From the NCBI GenBank assembly GCA_937925645.1, contig CALAMB010000056.1:1-24557 (forward strand): DNA of 24,557 bases, in the 5' to 3' direction. The notes below the pieces were generated by a model, which saw only the letters and a list, made by a program, of their open reading frames with translations, was not told the DNA's origin and did not search any database. Below are positions 6,993-14,702 of this stretch, piece by piece; position 1 is the first letter of the stretch; every line of letters starts with the position of its first letter. A program made the position numbers and the translations under genes. This DNA comes from an uncultured Acidobacteriota bacterium (lineage in GTDB: Bacteria; Acidobacteriota; JAAYUB01).

Positions 6993-8117
6993 ATGTCCGC
7001 CTTCAGCTTCACCGTCACCCATCGCGACCCGCGCACCGCCGCCCGACGGGGATGCCTGTCCACCCCGCACGCCGTGGTGGACACACCGGTCTTTATGCCC
7101 GTGGGAACCGCCGGGACCGTCAAAGCGGTCCCTCACGACTGGCTCGAAGAACTGGACGCCCGGATCCTGCTGGCCAACATGTACCATCTATACCTCCGGC
7201 CGGGGCACGAACTCGTGCGCGCGCTCGGCGGACTGCATCGGTTCTCGGGTTGGCCGCGCGCCCTCCTCACCGACAGCGGCGGCTACCAGGTTTTCAGTCA
7301 TCGCGAACTGCGGCGCATCGACCCGGCCGGCGTCCACTTCCGATCCCACATCGACGGCAGCAGCCATTTCATCACCCCCGAAGGCAGCATCGGCGTCCAG
7401 CAGGCGCTGGGGGCCGACATCATCATGGCCTTCGACGACTGCACGCCGTATCCGGCGACGCGTGAAGAGGCGCGCGGGTCGATGGAGACCACGCTCCAGT
7501 GGGCCCGGCGCAGCCGCGCGGCGCATCCCGCCGAGGACACCCAGCTCCTGTTCGGGATCGTGCAGGGCAGCGTGTATCCGGATCTCCGGGCGGAATGCGC
7601 CGGCCGGCTGATCGAGATCGGCTTCCGGGGTTACGCCATCGGCGGCTTGAGCGTGGGCGAACCCAAGGACCTGATGTACGCGATGACCGGAACGACCGCC
7701 GCCCTGCTGCCGGAGGACCGGCCGCGCTACCTCATGGGCGTAGGCACGCCCGAAGACCTGCTGGAGGCCATCGCCCTGGGCGTGGACATGTTCGACTGCG
7801 TCTTGCCCACCCGCAACGGCCGGAACGGCTGCCTCTTCACCCGCGACGGCCGGATCGTCATCAAAAACGCCCGCCACGCGCGGGAAGACCTGCCGCCCGA
7901 TCAGGAGTGCGCGTGCCGGGTCTGCCGGCGGTATTCACGGGCTTATCTGCGGCATTTGTACATGTCGTCCGAAATGCTCTCGGCCACGCTCAACACCTTC
8001 CACAACCTGTACTTTTATCTTGACATCATGGGGCAAATCAGGCAATCTATCGAGCTTGGCGCGTTCGCGGATTTCAAACAGAATTTCCTGACCCGGTATC
8101 ATTCAGCCACCGAGTAA
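6993..8117 (+). CDS. tgt: Queuine tRNA-ribosyltransferase (tRNA-guanine transglycosylase)
   Basis: Exchanges guanine-34 in the anticodon of tRNAs with GUN anticodons for the queuosine precursor preQ1. Full-length for the bacterial family at 374 aa. Key features visible: DTPVFMPVGTAGTVKAV near the N-terminus; TDSGGYQVF with the base-recognising Asp94; GIVQG; GGLSVGEPK; FDCVLPTRNGRNG with nucleophile Asp268; and the zinc site C306-x-C308-x2-C311 with His337. It leads a plus-strand block with yajC, secD and secF, a synteny seen in many bacteria, where tgt is co-transcribed with the translocase genes with no known functional reason. The only queuosine gene in the window. Confidence 0.97.
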   Translation: MSAFSFTVTHRDPRTAARRGCLSTPHAVVDTPVFMPVGTAGTVKAVPHDWLEELDARILLANMYHLYLRPGHELVRALGGLHRFSGWPRALLTDSGGYQVFSHRELRRIDPAGVHFRSHIDGSSHFITPEGSIGVQQALGADIIMAFDDCTPYPATREEARGSMETTLQWARRSRAAHPAEDTQLLFGIVQGSVYPDLRAECAGRLIEIGFRGYAIGGLSVGEPKDLMYAMTGTTAALLPEDRPRYLMGVGTPEDLLEAIALGVDMFDCVLPTRNGRNGCLFTRDGRIVIKNARHAREDLPPDQECACRVCRRYSRAYLRHLYMSSEMLSATLNTFHNLYFYLDIMGQIRQSIELGAFADFKQNFLTRYHSATE

Positions 8118-8166
8118 TTCGCAGTCACGACGCGGCAAATAATCCAGGTAATTTCGAGGTGCATTC

Positions 8167-8496
8167 ATGATTGAATCCAGGCACTCCTTGTACCTGCTGC
8201 AGGCGGCACAAGGGGGTGACCCGATTTTCGGCATGCTCATCCCCATGGCCCTCATCGCCGCCATCTTTTACTTTCTGATCTTTCGGCCCATGCGCAAGCG
8301 CCAGAAAGACCAGGAATCGCTCATCACCAACCTGAAAAACGGCGACCGGGTGATCACCTCCGGCGGCATCTACGGCACCATCGCCGGAATCAAGGACCAC
8401 TCCCTTATCCTCAAGATCGCCGATAACGTGAAGGTCGAGGTGGGCAAGAGCGCCGTCGCCGGCCTCCAGCCAACCTCGCCTGAAGACAAGAGCTGA
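8167..8496 (+). CDS. yajC: Sec translocase accessory subunit YajC
   Basis: 109-aa single-pass membrane protein that associates with SecDF and SecYEG. The N-terminal hydrophobic segment (about residues 20-38, MLIPMALIAAIFYFLIFRPM) is followed by the conserved basic RKRQKDQ and a small soluble domain with LKNGDRVITSGGIYGTI, the family signature. A ribosome binding site (GAGGTG) lies just upstream. It sits between tgt and secD, the canonical position. Its essential role is unclear even in model species, where deletion is tolerated. Confidence 0.96.
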   Translation: MIESRHSLYLLQAAQGGDPIFGMLIPMALIAAIFYFLIFRPMRKRQKDQESLITNLKNGDRVITSGGIYGTIAGIKDHSLILKIADNVKVEVGKSAVAGLQPTSPEDKS

Positions 8497-8518
8497 AATC
8501 CCATCAAGGTATTCCCCC

Positions 8519-10120
8519 ATGTTCAAAAGTCTTAAAGTCCGTTACATCATTATCCTGATCGTCTGCGCCGGCAGCGCGTACCTCTTCTATCCCCCCAAGG
8601 AGAAGATCAACTTCGGCCTCGACCTCAAGGGCGGCATGCACCTGGTGCTCGAGGTCAAGACCGACAAGGTGATCCGCGCCGAAGTCCAGCAGTACGGCGA
8701 GCGCATCAAGCGCCTGCTGGAGGAGAACAAGACGGCCTACACCCAGGTGCTCGCCGAAGACACGAAGATCACCCTCAGCGGCGTGCCCGAGGCCCAGTCG
8801 GAGGCCACCCGCAAGAACCTGAAGGATTTCTTCGGCCACTACTTCGACGTCAGCTCCAAGTATGAAGGGGGCGCGGTGTCCTTCACCCTGGACCTCACCG
8901 CCGCCGCCGTTCGGGACTTGGAACAGACCACCGTCCAGAGCTCGCGCGACACGCTGGAACGCCGCATCGACGCGTACGGCGTGGCCGAGCCGACCCTCCA
9001 GCTCTTCGGCTCCACGGAGTCCGGCACCTCGAACCAGATCATCGTGGAGCTGCCCGGCGTGGAGAACCCCGAAGAGGTCAAGACGCTGCTCAAGGAAACC
9101 GCCTCCCTCAGCCTCAACCTCGTCCACCCCACCGCGCCGTACGCGGCCTCGCTGGACGCCATCAGCCAGTTTTTCGGCGGCCAGATACCGGCTGACCATG
9201 CCGCCGTGCTCTACACCGGCGACTACAGCGGCGAAGCCAGGGAGCAGGAAAAACGCTACATCGTGGTCCAGCAGGCGCCCGTGATCACGGGCAAGCATCT
9301 GACCAACGCCCGGGCCTCCCAGGACAGCTCGCTGGGCCTGTCGCGACCGGCGGTGAGCTTCACGCTCAACTCGGAGGGCGCCCGGCTGTTCGGCGACGCC
9401 ACCGAAGCCAACCAGGGCCGCCAGCTGGCCATCATTCTGGACGACAAGGCCATCTCGGCGCCCCGGATCGAGGCCAAGATCACGGACTCCGGCATCATCA
9501 CGGGCATCGACAGCGCGCGGGAATCGCAGTTGCTGGCCTTGTCGCTCCGGTCCGGCGCCCTGCCGGCCGACATCGTCATCCTGGAAGAGCGCACCGTCGG
9601 CCCCTCGCTGGGCCTCGAGTCGATCCGCCAGGGCGTGAACGCCGGCCTGCTGGGACTGGCGCTCATCGTCCTGTTCATGGTGTTCTATTACCGCCTGTCC
9701 GGCTTCAACGCGATCCTTTGCCTTATCATCAACGTTGTGATCCTGCTCGGGGTCATGGGCTATTTCCGCGCCACCCTGACGCTGCCGGGCATTGCCGGCA
9801 TCATTCTGACCATCGGCATGGCCGTGGACTCCAACGTCCTGATCTTCGAGCGCATCCGCGAAGAGTTGCGCTGGGGCAAGACCGTCGCGGCCGCGGTGGA
9901 CGCCGGTTTCGCCCGCGCCAGTTGGACCATTTTCGATGCCAACGTGACCACCCTGATCTCCGCCGCCTTCCTCTACCAGTTCGGCACCGGACCCATCCGG
10001 GGTTTCGCGGTCACCCTGACCTTCGGCCTGCTGGCCAACCTGTTCGCGGCCATCTTCGCCTCCCGTACCATCTTCAACACTCTGCTCCAGCAGGTGCAGA
10101 TCAAGAAATTGTCAATCTGA
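8519..10120 (+). CDS. secD: Protein translocase subunit SecD
   Basis: RND-like membrane subunit that, with SecF, uses the proton gradient to pull preproteins through SecYEG on the periplasmic side. An N-terminal helix (residues 9-24) is followed by the conserved FGLDLKGGMHLVLEV (Asp35). The large periplasmic region includes ERRIDAYGVAEPT and IIVELPGV. The C-terminal half has five membrane helices with the hallmark GMAVDSNVLIFERIREE (Asp437, in the proton pathway region). At 533 aa it is a shorter form than the E. coli protein, as in many bacteria. The gene stands 22 bases after yajC and 51 bases before secF. The ribosome binding site is weak (AAGGT). Confidence 0.97.
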   Translation: MFKSLKVRYIIILIVCAGSAYLFYPPKEKINFGLDLKGGMHLVLEVKTDKVIRAEVQQYGERIKRLLEENKTAYTQVLAEDTKITLSGVPEAQSEATRKNLKDFFGHYFDVSSKYEGGAVSFTLDLTAAAVRDLEQTTVQSSRDTLERRIDAYGVAEPTLQLFGSTESGTSNQIIVELPGVENPEEVKTLLKETASLSLNLVHPTAPYAASLDAISQFFGGQIPADHAAVLYTGDYSGEAREQEKRYIVVQQAPVITGKHLTNARASQDSSLGLSRPAVSFTLNSEGARLFGDATEANQGRQLAIILDDKAISAPRIEAKITDSGIITGIDSARESQLLALSLRSGALPADIVILEERTVGPSLGLESIRQGVNAGLLGLALIVLFMVFYYRLSGFNAILCLIINVVILLGVMGYFRATLTLPGIAGIILTIGMAVDSNVLIFERIREELRWGKTVAAAVDAGFARASWTIFDANVTTLISAAFLYQFGTGPIRGFAVTLTFGLLANLFAAIFASRTIFNTLLQQVQIKKLSI

Positions 10121-10171
10121 CGGAACAAAACGCAGCACCCCGTGTCTAATCTCATCGCCTGAGGAGTCGTC

Positions 10172-11380
10172 ATGGAACTGTTCAAGAACGTCAACGTGGA
10201 CTGGATGAGCAAAAAGTGGCTCTTCCTGTCCGCGTCGCTCATCCTGCTCGTCGCGGGATGGGCTTCAGTGATACAACGCGGCGGATTCAGCTACAGCATC
10301 GATTTCACCGGCGGCACGCTCGTCAAAATCAAGCTGGCTCAAAAACCGGATTTGGACGGACTGCGCACCGCCCTCAGACAGAGCGTCGGTGCCGCGGATG
10401 TCACCCGCTTCGACGCCGAGGAGAAAAACCTCGTCCAGATCCGGATGAAGAAGATCGAGACGGAGGAGACCGCTTCCTTCCAAAACCTGGGCCAGAATAT
10501 TTACAGCGCGCTGCACGGCATCCTGGACAAGGACCAACCCACGGGCAAACAGGACCTGAACCGGGTGGGGATCGACCAGCTGGCTGCCGTCCTGCGCGCG
10601 AGCCGCGTCCTGGAAAACATGGGCCGGCTCACGGCGAACGCGACCATCGAGGAGACGCAGCGCGTCTACCGCGATCTGGCAGTGACCATCGTGGACCACC
10701 GCACCGAGCAGGGCGGCCTCATCGCCGACATCGACCGGCTCGGCTCCCTCCCCGGCATCAGCAATCCCGTCCTGAGCGTCCTCCGGCAGAATTACTACCC
10801 GGGATCCTTCACCGTGCTCAGCGTTGACAGCGTCGGTCCCAAGATCGGCAAGGAGTTGCAGGACAAGGCCGGCAAGGCGGTGCTCTTCTCGCTGCTGGGC
10901 ATGCTGGTCTATGTTGCCCTGCGGTTTAAATTCGCCTTCGGCGTCGGCGCCGTGGCCGCCCTTTTCCATGACGTGATCATCGCTCTGGGCCTGATGAGCC
11001 TGCTGGGCAAGGAAATCTCCCTGATCGTCGTGGCGGGCTTCCTCACCCTGGTGGGGTATTCCATCAACGACACCATCGTCGTGTTCGACCGGATCCGCGA
11101 GAACATCAAGCTAAACCGCGCCGACACCTTCCTGACCATCATCAACAAATCCATCAACCAGACGATTTCCCGGACCGTCATCACCTCAGGCCTGACCTTC
11201 ATCTCCGTCTTCTGCCTGTGGCTGCTGGGCGGCGAGACGCTGGACGGTTTCTCGTTCGTGCTGGTCATCGGCATCATCATCGGCACCTACTCATCGATCG
11301 CCGTCGCCAGCCCGCTGACCTATTACTGGCTCAAACTCCTGGGCACCAAGAAAGAGAAAAAGGTATATAAATTCGCTTGA
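10172..11380 (+). CDS. secF: Protein translocase subunit SecF with enlarged periplasmic domain
   Basis: Partner of SecD in proton-driven late steps of protein export. An N-terminal helix (about residues 16-34) leads into IDFTGGTLV (43-51), and the C-terminal half has the five-helix RND-like region with VGPKIG, FHDVIIALG and GYSINDTIVVFDRIREN. At 402 aa it is about 80 residues longer than E. coli SecF (323 aa). The excess lies in the first periplasmic domain, roughly residues 90-215, and includes helical segments (GIDQLAAVLRASRVLENMG; VYRDLAVTIVDHR; LGSLPGISNPVLSVLRQNYY). The reading frame is intact throughout, so this is a real extension rather than an error. Confidence 0.96.
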   Translation: MELFKNVNVDWMSKKWLFLSASLILLVAGWASVIQRGGFSYSIDFTGGTLVKIKLAQKPDLDGLRTALRQSVGAADVTRFDAEEKNLVQIRMKKIETEETASFQNLGQNIYSALHGILDKDQPTGKQDLNRVGIDQLAAVLRASRVLENMGRLTANATIEETQRVYRDLAVTIVDHRTEQGGLIADIDRLGSLPGISNPVLSVLRQNYYPGSFTVLSVDSVGPKIGKELQDKAGKAVLFSLLGMLVYVALRFKFAFGVGAVAALFHDVIIALGLMSLLGKEISLIVVAGFLTLVGYSINDTIVVFDRIRENIKLNRADTFLTIINKSINQTISRTVITSGLTFISVFCLWLLGGETLDGFSFVLVIGIIIGTYSSIAVASPLTYYWLKLLGTKKEKKVYKFA

Positions 11381-11406
11381 TCTCGAATGGTCTCTGAATC
11401 GATAAT
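11377..11406 (+). promoter_or_regulatory. Putative promoter for the tonB-exbBD-TPR unit
   Basis: TTGATC (11377-11382, overlapping the secF stop) and GATAAT (11401-11406) are 18 bases apart, about 56 bases before tonB. Matches are 4/6 and 5/6. It would let the TonB motor be expressed separately from secDF. Confidence 0.35.
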
Positions 11407-11417
11407 GTCATTTCTAC

Positions 11418-11450
11418 GCTCCCTAATCGGACCACGACCCCTCAGGGAGC
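11418..11450 (+). promoter_or_regulatory. Inverted repeat in the tonB leader
   Basis: GCTCCCT (11418-11424) and AGGGAGC (11444-11450) form a perfect 7-bp stem around a 19-base loop, ending just before the tonB ribosome binding site (AGGAGG, 11452-11457). It is not followed by a T-run, so it is not a factor-independent terminator. It could be an operator or a leader hairpin, or chance. Confidence 0.25.
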
Positions 11451-11462
11451 CAGGAGGCGCAG

Positions 11463-12257
11463 ATGTTTGAGAACTTGTTGGAATCCTCGACCAACAGGAA
11501 AAGGACCAAGACCGGTGTGACCATGGTGGCGGCCGTGGTCATTCACGGGCTGGCCCTGTTGGCGCTCGTCATGGTCCCGTTGCTATTTCCCGAGGCGCTT
11601 CCCGCCCAGGTGGGCGAGTTGCTGACGTTCCTGGCGGCGCCTCCGCCCCCGCCCCCGCCGCCCCCGCCGCCGCCGCCGCCTTCCGAGGCGCCCAAGCAGG
11701 CGCCGCGGGTGGAGCGGCCGCAGGTCAACATTGACCTGTCCAAAACATACGCTCCGAAAGAAATTTCCAATGAGATCGCGCCGCCCGTCGACAAGTCCGA
11801 TCTGGCCGACCTGCTCGGCCTGAACACGGGCGGCAGCGGCGTGGCCGGCGGCGTGCCCGGCGGCGTGCCCGGCGGCGTCGTCGGCGGTGTGGTGGGCAGC
11901 ACCGGTCCGGCCGTGGTCGGCGGCGTGGCCAACGTGGCGCCACCCCCGCCCCCGCCGAAGAAAGAACCGGTCCGGGTCGGCGGCCAGGTGCTGACGTCCC
12001 GGTTGATCAACCACCCCAGCCCGATTTATCCGCCCCTGGCCCGCGCCGCGCGCGTCCAGGGAACGGTGATTCTGCAAGTCGTGGTGGACGAGTCGGGCCG
12101 GGTCCGCGAGACGAAGATCATCAGCGGACACCCCCTGCTCACCCAGGCTGCGGTGGACGCGGTGCAGCAGTGGGTGTACTCACCCACCCTGCTCAACGGC
12201 GAGCCGATCCCGGTGATCGGCACTGTCACGGTCAGATTCACGCTTGGCGTACAATAA
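11463..12257 (+). CDS. tonB: TonB-family energy transducer
   Basis: Links the inner-membrane ExbB/ExbD motor to outer-membrane transporters or other periplasmic partners. 264 aa: a cytoplasmic start, one membrane helix (about residues 20-42, VTMVAAVVIHGLALLALVMV), an uninterrupted run of 14 prolines at about 60-73, a charged linker, a Gly/Val-rich repeat (GGVPGGVPGGVVGGVVG, about 127-143), a second proline run, and a C-terminal TonB_C domain with YPPLARAARVQGTVILQVVV, then AVDAVQQWVYSPTLLNG. The C-terminal domain is a clear family match. AGGAGG lies upstream. ExbB starts 27 bases downstream. Which outer-membrane receptor it serves cannot be told; no TonB-dependent receptor gene is nearby. Confidence 0.93.
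   Translation: MFENLLESSTNRKRTKTGVTMVAAVVIHGLALLALVMVPLLFPEALPAQVGELLTFLAAPPPPPPPPPPPPPPSEAPKQAPRVERPQVNIDLSKTYAPKEISNEIAPPVDKSDLADLLGLNTGGSGVAGGVPGGVPGGVVGGVVGSTGPAVVGGVANVAPPPPPPKKEPVRVGGQVLTSRLINHPSPIYPPLARAARVQGTVILQVVVDESGRVRETKIISGHPLLTQAAVDAVQQWVYSPTLLNGEPIPVIGTVTVRFTLGVQ
11637..11682 (+). repeat. Proline-codon tract in tonB
   Basis: A C/G-only run of CCN codons (mainly CCC and CCG) encoding the TonB proline run. Low-complexity coding repeat, prone to slippage; it forms the extended rod that spans the periplasm. Confidence 0.8.
11844..11904 (+). repeat. Gly-Gly-Val coding repeat in tonB
   Basis: Imperfect 12-base units of the form GGCGGCGTGCCC, degenerating into GGCGGTGTGGTG, encode GGVPGGVPGGVVGGVVG. 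Not seen in the classical E. coli TonB spacer. It probably acts as a flexible linker between the proline tract and the C-terminal domain. Confidence 0.7.
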
Positions 12258-12284
12258 CCAAATCTAATACTGGGAGGTACGACG

Positions 12285-12992
12285 ATGTATCTATTTTTGC
12301 TTCAAGAAGGCGGCATGGATTACATGGACATGTGGAACAAGATGGGCTGGACCGCGCGCAGCGTTGTCTTCATCCTCGCCATCATGTCAATCTGGTCGAT
12401 CGCGGTGATGCTGGAACGCTACTTCATGTTCCGCGCCGCCAAGAAACAGAGCCGTGAATTCGCCCCGGCCGTGGCCGAGGCGCTGAAGGACGGCAAGATC
12501 GAAGAAGCGATCATGGTGTCCGAACGTTACACCAAGTCCCACCTGGCCAAGGTGGTCGTGGCCGGCCTGAAGGAGTTCCAGGCCCACACCGCCTCCAGCG
12601 AGCTGCCGGGCGAGCTGATTGAGGCCTCCAAGCGAGCCCTGGAGCGCGCCGCCGCCATCAACCGGGAAGAGATGAAGCGCGGCACCGGCGCGCTGGCCAC
12701 CATCGGCGCCACCGCCCCGTTCGTCGGCCTGTTCGGGACGACCATCGGCATCATCAACGCGTTCGCCGGCATGAGCAAGGGCGAGGACACCGGCATCGGC
12801 GCCGTCGCCGGCGGCATTTCGGAAGCGCTCGTGACCACCGCGTTTGGCCTCTTCGTCGCCGTCCCTGCCGTGTGGCTGTTCAACTACTTCACCACCCGGA
12901 TCGAGGCCTTCACCGTGGAAATGGACAACTCCTCCTCCGAGTTGATTGACTATTTCATCAAGCGGAGGTCAATCAGCCGTGGCAACCTCTAA
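12285..12992 (+). CDS. exbB: ExbB/TolQ/MotA-family proton channel subunit
   Basis: Inner-membrane subunit that, with ExbD, converts the proton gradient into movement of TonB. 235 aa with three membrane helices: about residues 24-42 (VVFILAIMSIWSIAVMLERY), about 140-165 in the conserved TIGATAPFVGLFGTTIGIINAF, and about 180-205 in GGISEALVTTAFGLFVAVPAVWLFNYF. Both long motifs are diagnostic of the family. GGGAGGT at 12272-12278 sets the start. The N-terminus (MYLFLLQEGG) is short and hydrophobic. Followed by two exbD genes, the first overlapping its end by 14 bases. Could energise TonB or a Tol-like system; the tonB neighbour favours the former. Confidence 0.94.
   Translation: MYLFLLQEGGMDYMDMWNKMGWTARSVVFILAIMSIWSIAVMLERYFMFRAAKKQSREFAPAVAEALKDGKIEEAIMVSERYTKSHLAKVVVAGLKEFQAHTASSELPGELIEASKRALERAAAINREEMKRGTGALATIGATAPFVGLFGTTIGIINAFAGMSKGEDTGIGAVAGGISEALVTTAFGLFVAVPAVWLFNYFTTRIEAFTVEMDNSSSELIDYFIKRRSISRGNL
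12964..12968 (+). promoter_or_regulatory. Ribosome binding site deciding the exbD1 start
   Basis: GGAGG inside the end of exbB stands 10 bases before the GTG at 12979. It favours this GTG over the upstream in-frame ATG at 12946, which has no such site and would overlap exbB by 47 bases. Confidence 0.6.
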
Positions 12993-13407
12993 AAGCAATC
13001 AAGGACATGTCAGCGGGGTCAACCACGACATCAACGTGACCCCGATGGCCGACATCATGCTGGTGTTGCTGATCATCTTCATGATCACGACGCCACTGTT
13101 GCAGAAAGGCATCACGGTCAACCTGCCCAAGGGCCGGAACGTGATGGAGATGCCGGAAGCCGAAAACCGCGAGGCCCTGGTCGTCGGCATGGACCGGACC
13201 ATGCGGCTCTACCTTGGCAACGTGCCGCAGGACGCTGCCAACCTCAAAGATGGTCTGATGACCGCGATGGAGGTCCGCCAGCAGGACCGGGTGTTCCTCA
13301 AGTGCGACCAGGCCGTCGCCTACGAAAAGGTCACCGAGACGCTGGACCTCGTCCGGGAAGCCGGCTTTGAGCAGATCGGCCTGCTGGTCGACAAGCAAAA
13401 AATCTAA
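12979..13407 (+). CDS. exbD: ExbD/TolR-family biopolymer transport protein, copy 1
   Basis: Single-pass partner of ExbB. With the GTG start at 12979 the protein is 142 aa and begins MATSKSNQGHVSG. The membrane helix carries NVTPMADIMLVLLIIFMITT with Asp25, the residue equivalent to the essential proton-relay Asp of E. coli ExbD. The periplasmic domain has the family pattern ending in VRE-AGFEQIGLLVD. A GGAGG at 12964-12968 supports the start. It overlaps exbB by 14 bases and is followed 12 bases later by a second, different exbD. The upstream ATG at 12946 was not chosen because of the larger overlap and the lack of a binding site. Confidence 0.93.
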   Translation: MATSKSNQGHVSGVNHDINVTPMADIMLVLLIIFMITTPLLQKGITVNLPKGRNVMEMPEAENREALVVGMDRTMRLYLGNVPQDAANLKDGLMTAMEVRQQDRVFLKCDQAVAYEKVTETLDLVREAGFEQIGLLVDKQKI

Positions 13408-13419
13408 AGGAGAGCCACT

Positions 13420-13836
13420 ATGGGAATGGCAGTCGGGGGCGGCGGAGGCCCCAAATCGGATATCAATGTGACCCCGTACATCGACATTCTGCTGGTGCTG
13501 CTCATCATCTTCATGGTCATCACGCCGTTCACACCACACGGCATCGATGTGCGGGTTCCGGAGAAGTTGCCGCCGGAAATCTCTCAGGAGATCGCGGACC
13601 GGTTCCAGGGCATCGTCGTCAGCCTGAACACTGACGGCTCCATGTTCATCAACAAGGATCCGGTCAACTTCGACTCCCTGAGCCAGCGGCTGACCCAGAT
13701 CTACAGCGCCCGCGCCGACAAGTCCATCTTCATCAAGGGCGCCAAGGGACTGATCTACGGCGACATCGTCAGGACGATCGACATCGCGAAGGGAGCCGGC
13801 GTCGAGCAGATCGGCTTGATGACAGAGCTCGAGTGA
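13420..13836 (+). CDS. exbD: ExbD/TolR-family biopolymer transport protein, copy 2
   Basis: Second ExbD-type subunit, 138 aa. After a Gly-rich cytoplasmic start (MGMAVGGGGGP) the helix carries NVTPYIDILLVLLIIFMVITP with the conserved Asp22. The periplasmic domain differs clearly from copy 1 in its middle (LPPEISQEIADRFQGIVVSL) but keeps the same end (AKGAGVEQIGLMTELE). Preceded by AAAGGAGAG. Paired, divergent exbD genes behind one exbB are known from several phyla and allow a hetero-dimeric ExbD; that both are in the same motor is inferred. Followed 19 bases later by a TPR lipoprotein. Confidence 0.94.
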   Translation: MGMAVGGGGGPKSDINVTPYIDILLVLLIIFMVITPFTPHGIDVRVPEKLPPEISQEIADRFQGIVVSLNTDGSMFINKDPVNFDSLSQRLTQIYSARADKSIFIKGAKGLIYGDIVRTIDIAKGAGVEQIGLMTELE

Positions 13837-13855
13837 GCCACAAGGGAGCAACCAG

Positions 13856-14629
13856 ATGAAAGCAAAACAATTTTTCACCCTGTTGGTCACATTCGTGCTT
13901 GTGGCTGGACTGTGCGGTTGCGATTTCATGGAGAACCTCAAGGCCCGCGACCAGCTGAACAAGGGCGTCAAGGCCTTCAAAAACAAGTCGTACGAAGACG
14001 CCGCCACATATTTCCAGAAAGCCATCGAGCTGGATCCCAATCTGGACATCGCGTACGAGTATCTGGCCACTGCCTACATGCAGCAATTCGTGCCCAACCT
14101 GTTCACCGATCGGAACCTGAAGACCGCCAACATGGCCATCAAGACCTTCGAGCAGGTGCTGGAACACAATCCCGACAACGTGAACGCGATCCAGAGCATC
14201 GCCAGCCTTTACAACGCGATGAACGAGTATGACCAGGCGAAAGTCTGGTACCGCAAGCGCATCGAGCTTGAACCCAACAACCCCGTACCGCTTTATGGCA
14301 TCGGGGTCATCGACTGGAACATCGTCAACCAGTCCACCGGCCCCAACGGGGAAAACGTCCCCAACCTGACACCCGAAGACAAAGCCAAGGCCGACCAGAC
14401 CATCGATGAGGGCATCGCCTTTCTGAAGAAGGCCATCGAGATCGACCCGAACTACGCGGATGCCATGAGCTTTCTCAATCTCTGCTACCGCAAGAAGGCC
14501 ATGCTCGTGGACGATCAGGCCCTCAAGGACGATTACACGCTCCAGGCCGACCGTCTGGCCGCCCAGTCGCTGATTCTGAAGAAGAAGCTGCAGGCGGAAG
14601 AGGAAAAGAAGAAGAAAAAGATCTTCTGA
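13856..14629 (+). CDS. TPR-repeat lipoprotein linked to the TonB/ExbBD operon
   Basis: 257-aa exported protein. The signal peptide ends in a lipobox-like VAGLCGC, giving a likely lipidated Cys22. Several tetratricopeptide repeats follow: LNKGVKAFKNKSYEDAATYF, AIKTFEQVLEHNPDN, AKVWYRKRIELEPNNP and IAFLKKAIEIDPNYADAM. The C-terminus is strongly basic (KKKLQAEEEKKKKKIF). TPR proteins of this type commonly accompany TonB/Tol motors and may scaffold periplasmic partners, as YbgF/CpoB does in Tol-Pal; that parallel is inference only. It is the last gene of the unit and is followed at once by a strong terminator. Confidence 0.85.
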   Translation: MKAKQFFTLLVTFVLVAGLCGCDFMENLKARDQLNKGVKAFKNKSYEDAATYFQKAIELDPNLDIAYEYLATAYMQQFVPNLFTDRNLKTANMAIKTFEQVLEHNPDNVNAIQSIASLYNAMNEYDQAKVWYRKRIELEPNNPVPLYGIGVIDWNIVNQSTGPNGENVPNLTPEDKAKADQTIDEGIAFLKKAIEIDPNYADAMSFLNLCYRKKAMLVDDQALKDDYTLQADRLAAQSLILKKKLQAEEEKKKKKIF

Positions 14630-14646
14630 TCCGTCTCGGGAATATG

Positions 14647-14679
14647 AAAAAAACCCACCCTTCGGGGTGGGTTTTTTTT
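14647..14679. terminator. Bidirectional factor-independent terminator
   Basis: CCCACCC (14654-14660) and GGGTGGG (14665-14671) pair around a TTCG tetraloop. Seven A lie before (14647-14653) and eight T after (14672-14679), so the stem extends by A-T pairs and gives a U-run on either strand. It sits between the convergent TPR and PDZ genes and can end both transcripts. Confidence 0.92.
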
Positions 14680-14702
14680 GGCCTGCCAGTCAGCGCGAGG
14701 GT

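Noticed and set aside
11637..11682. C/G triplet run as a possible satellite or recombination site
   Set aside because: It is in frame and fully explained by the proline rod of TonB.
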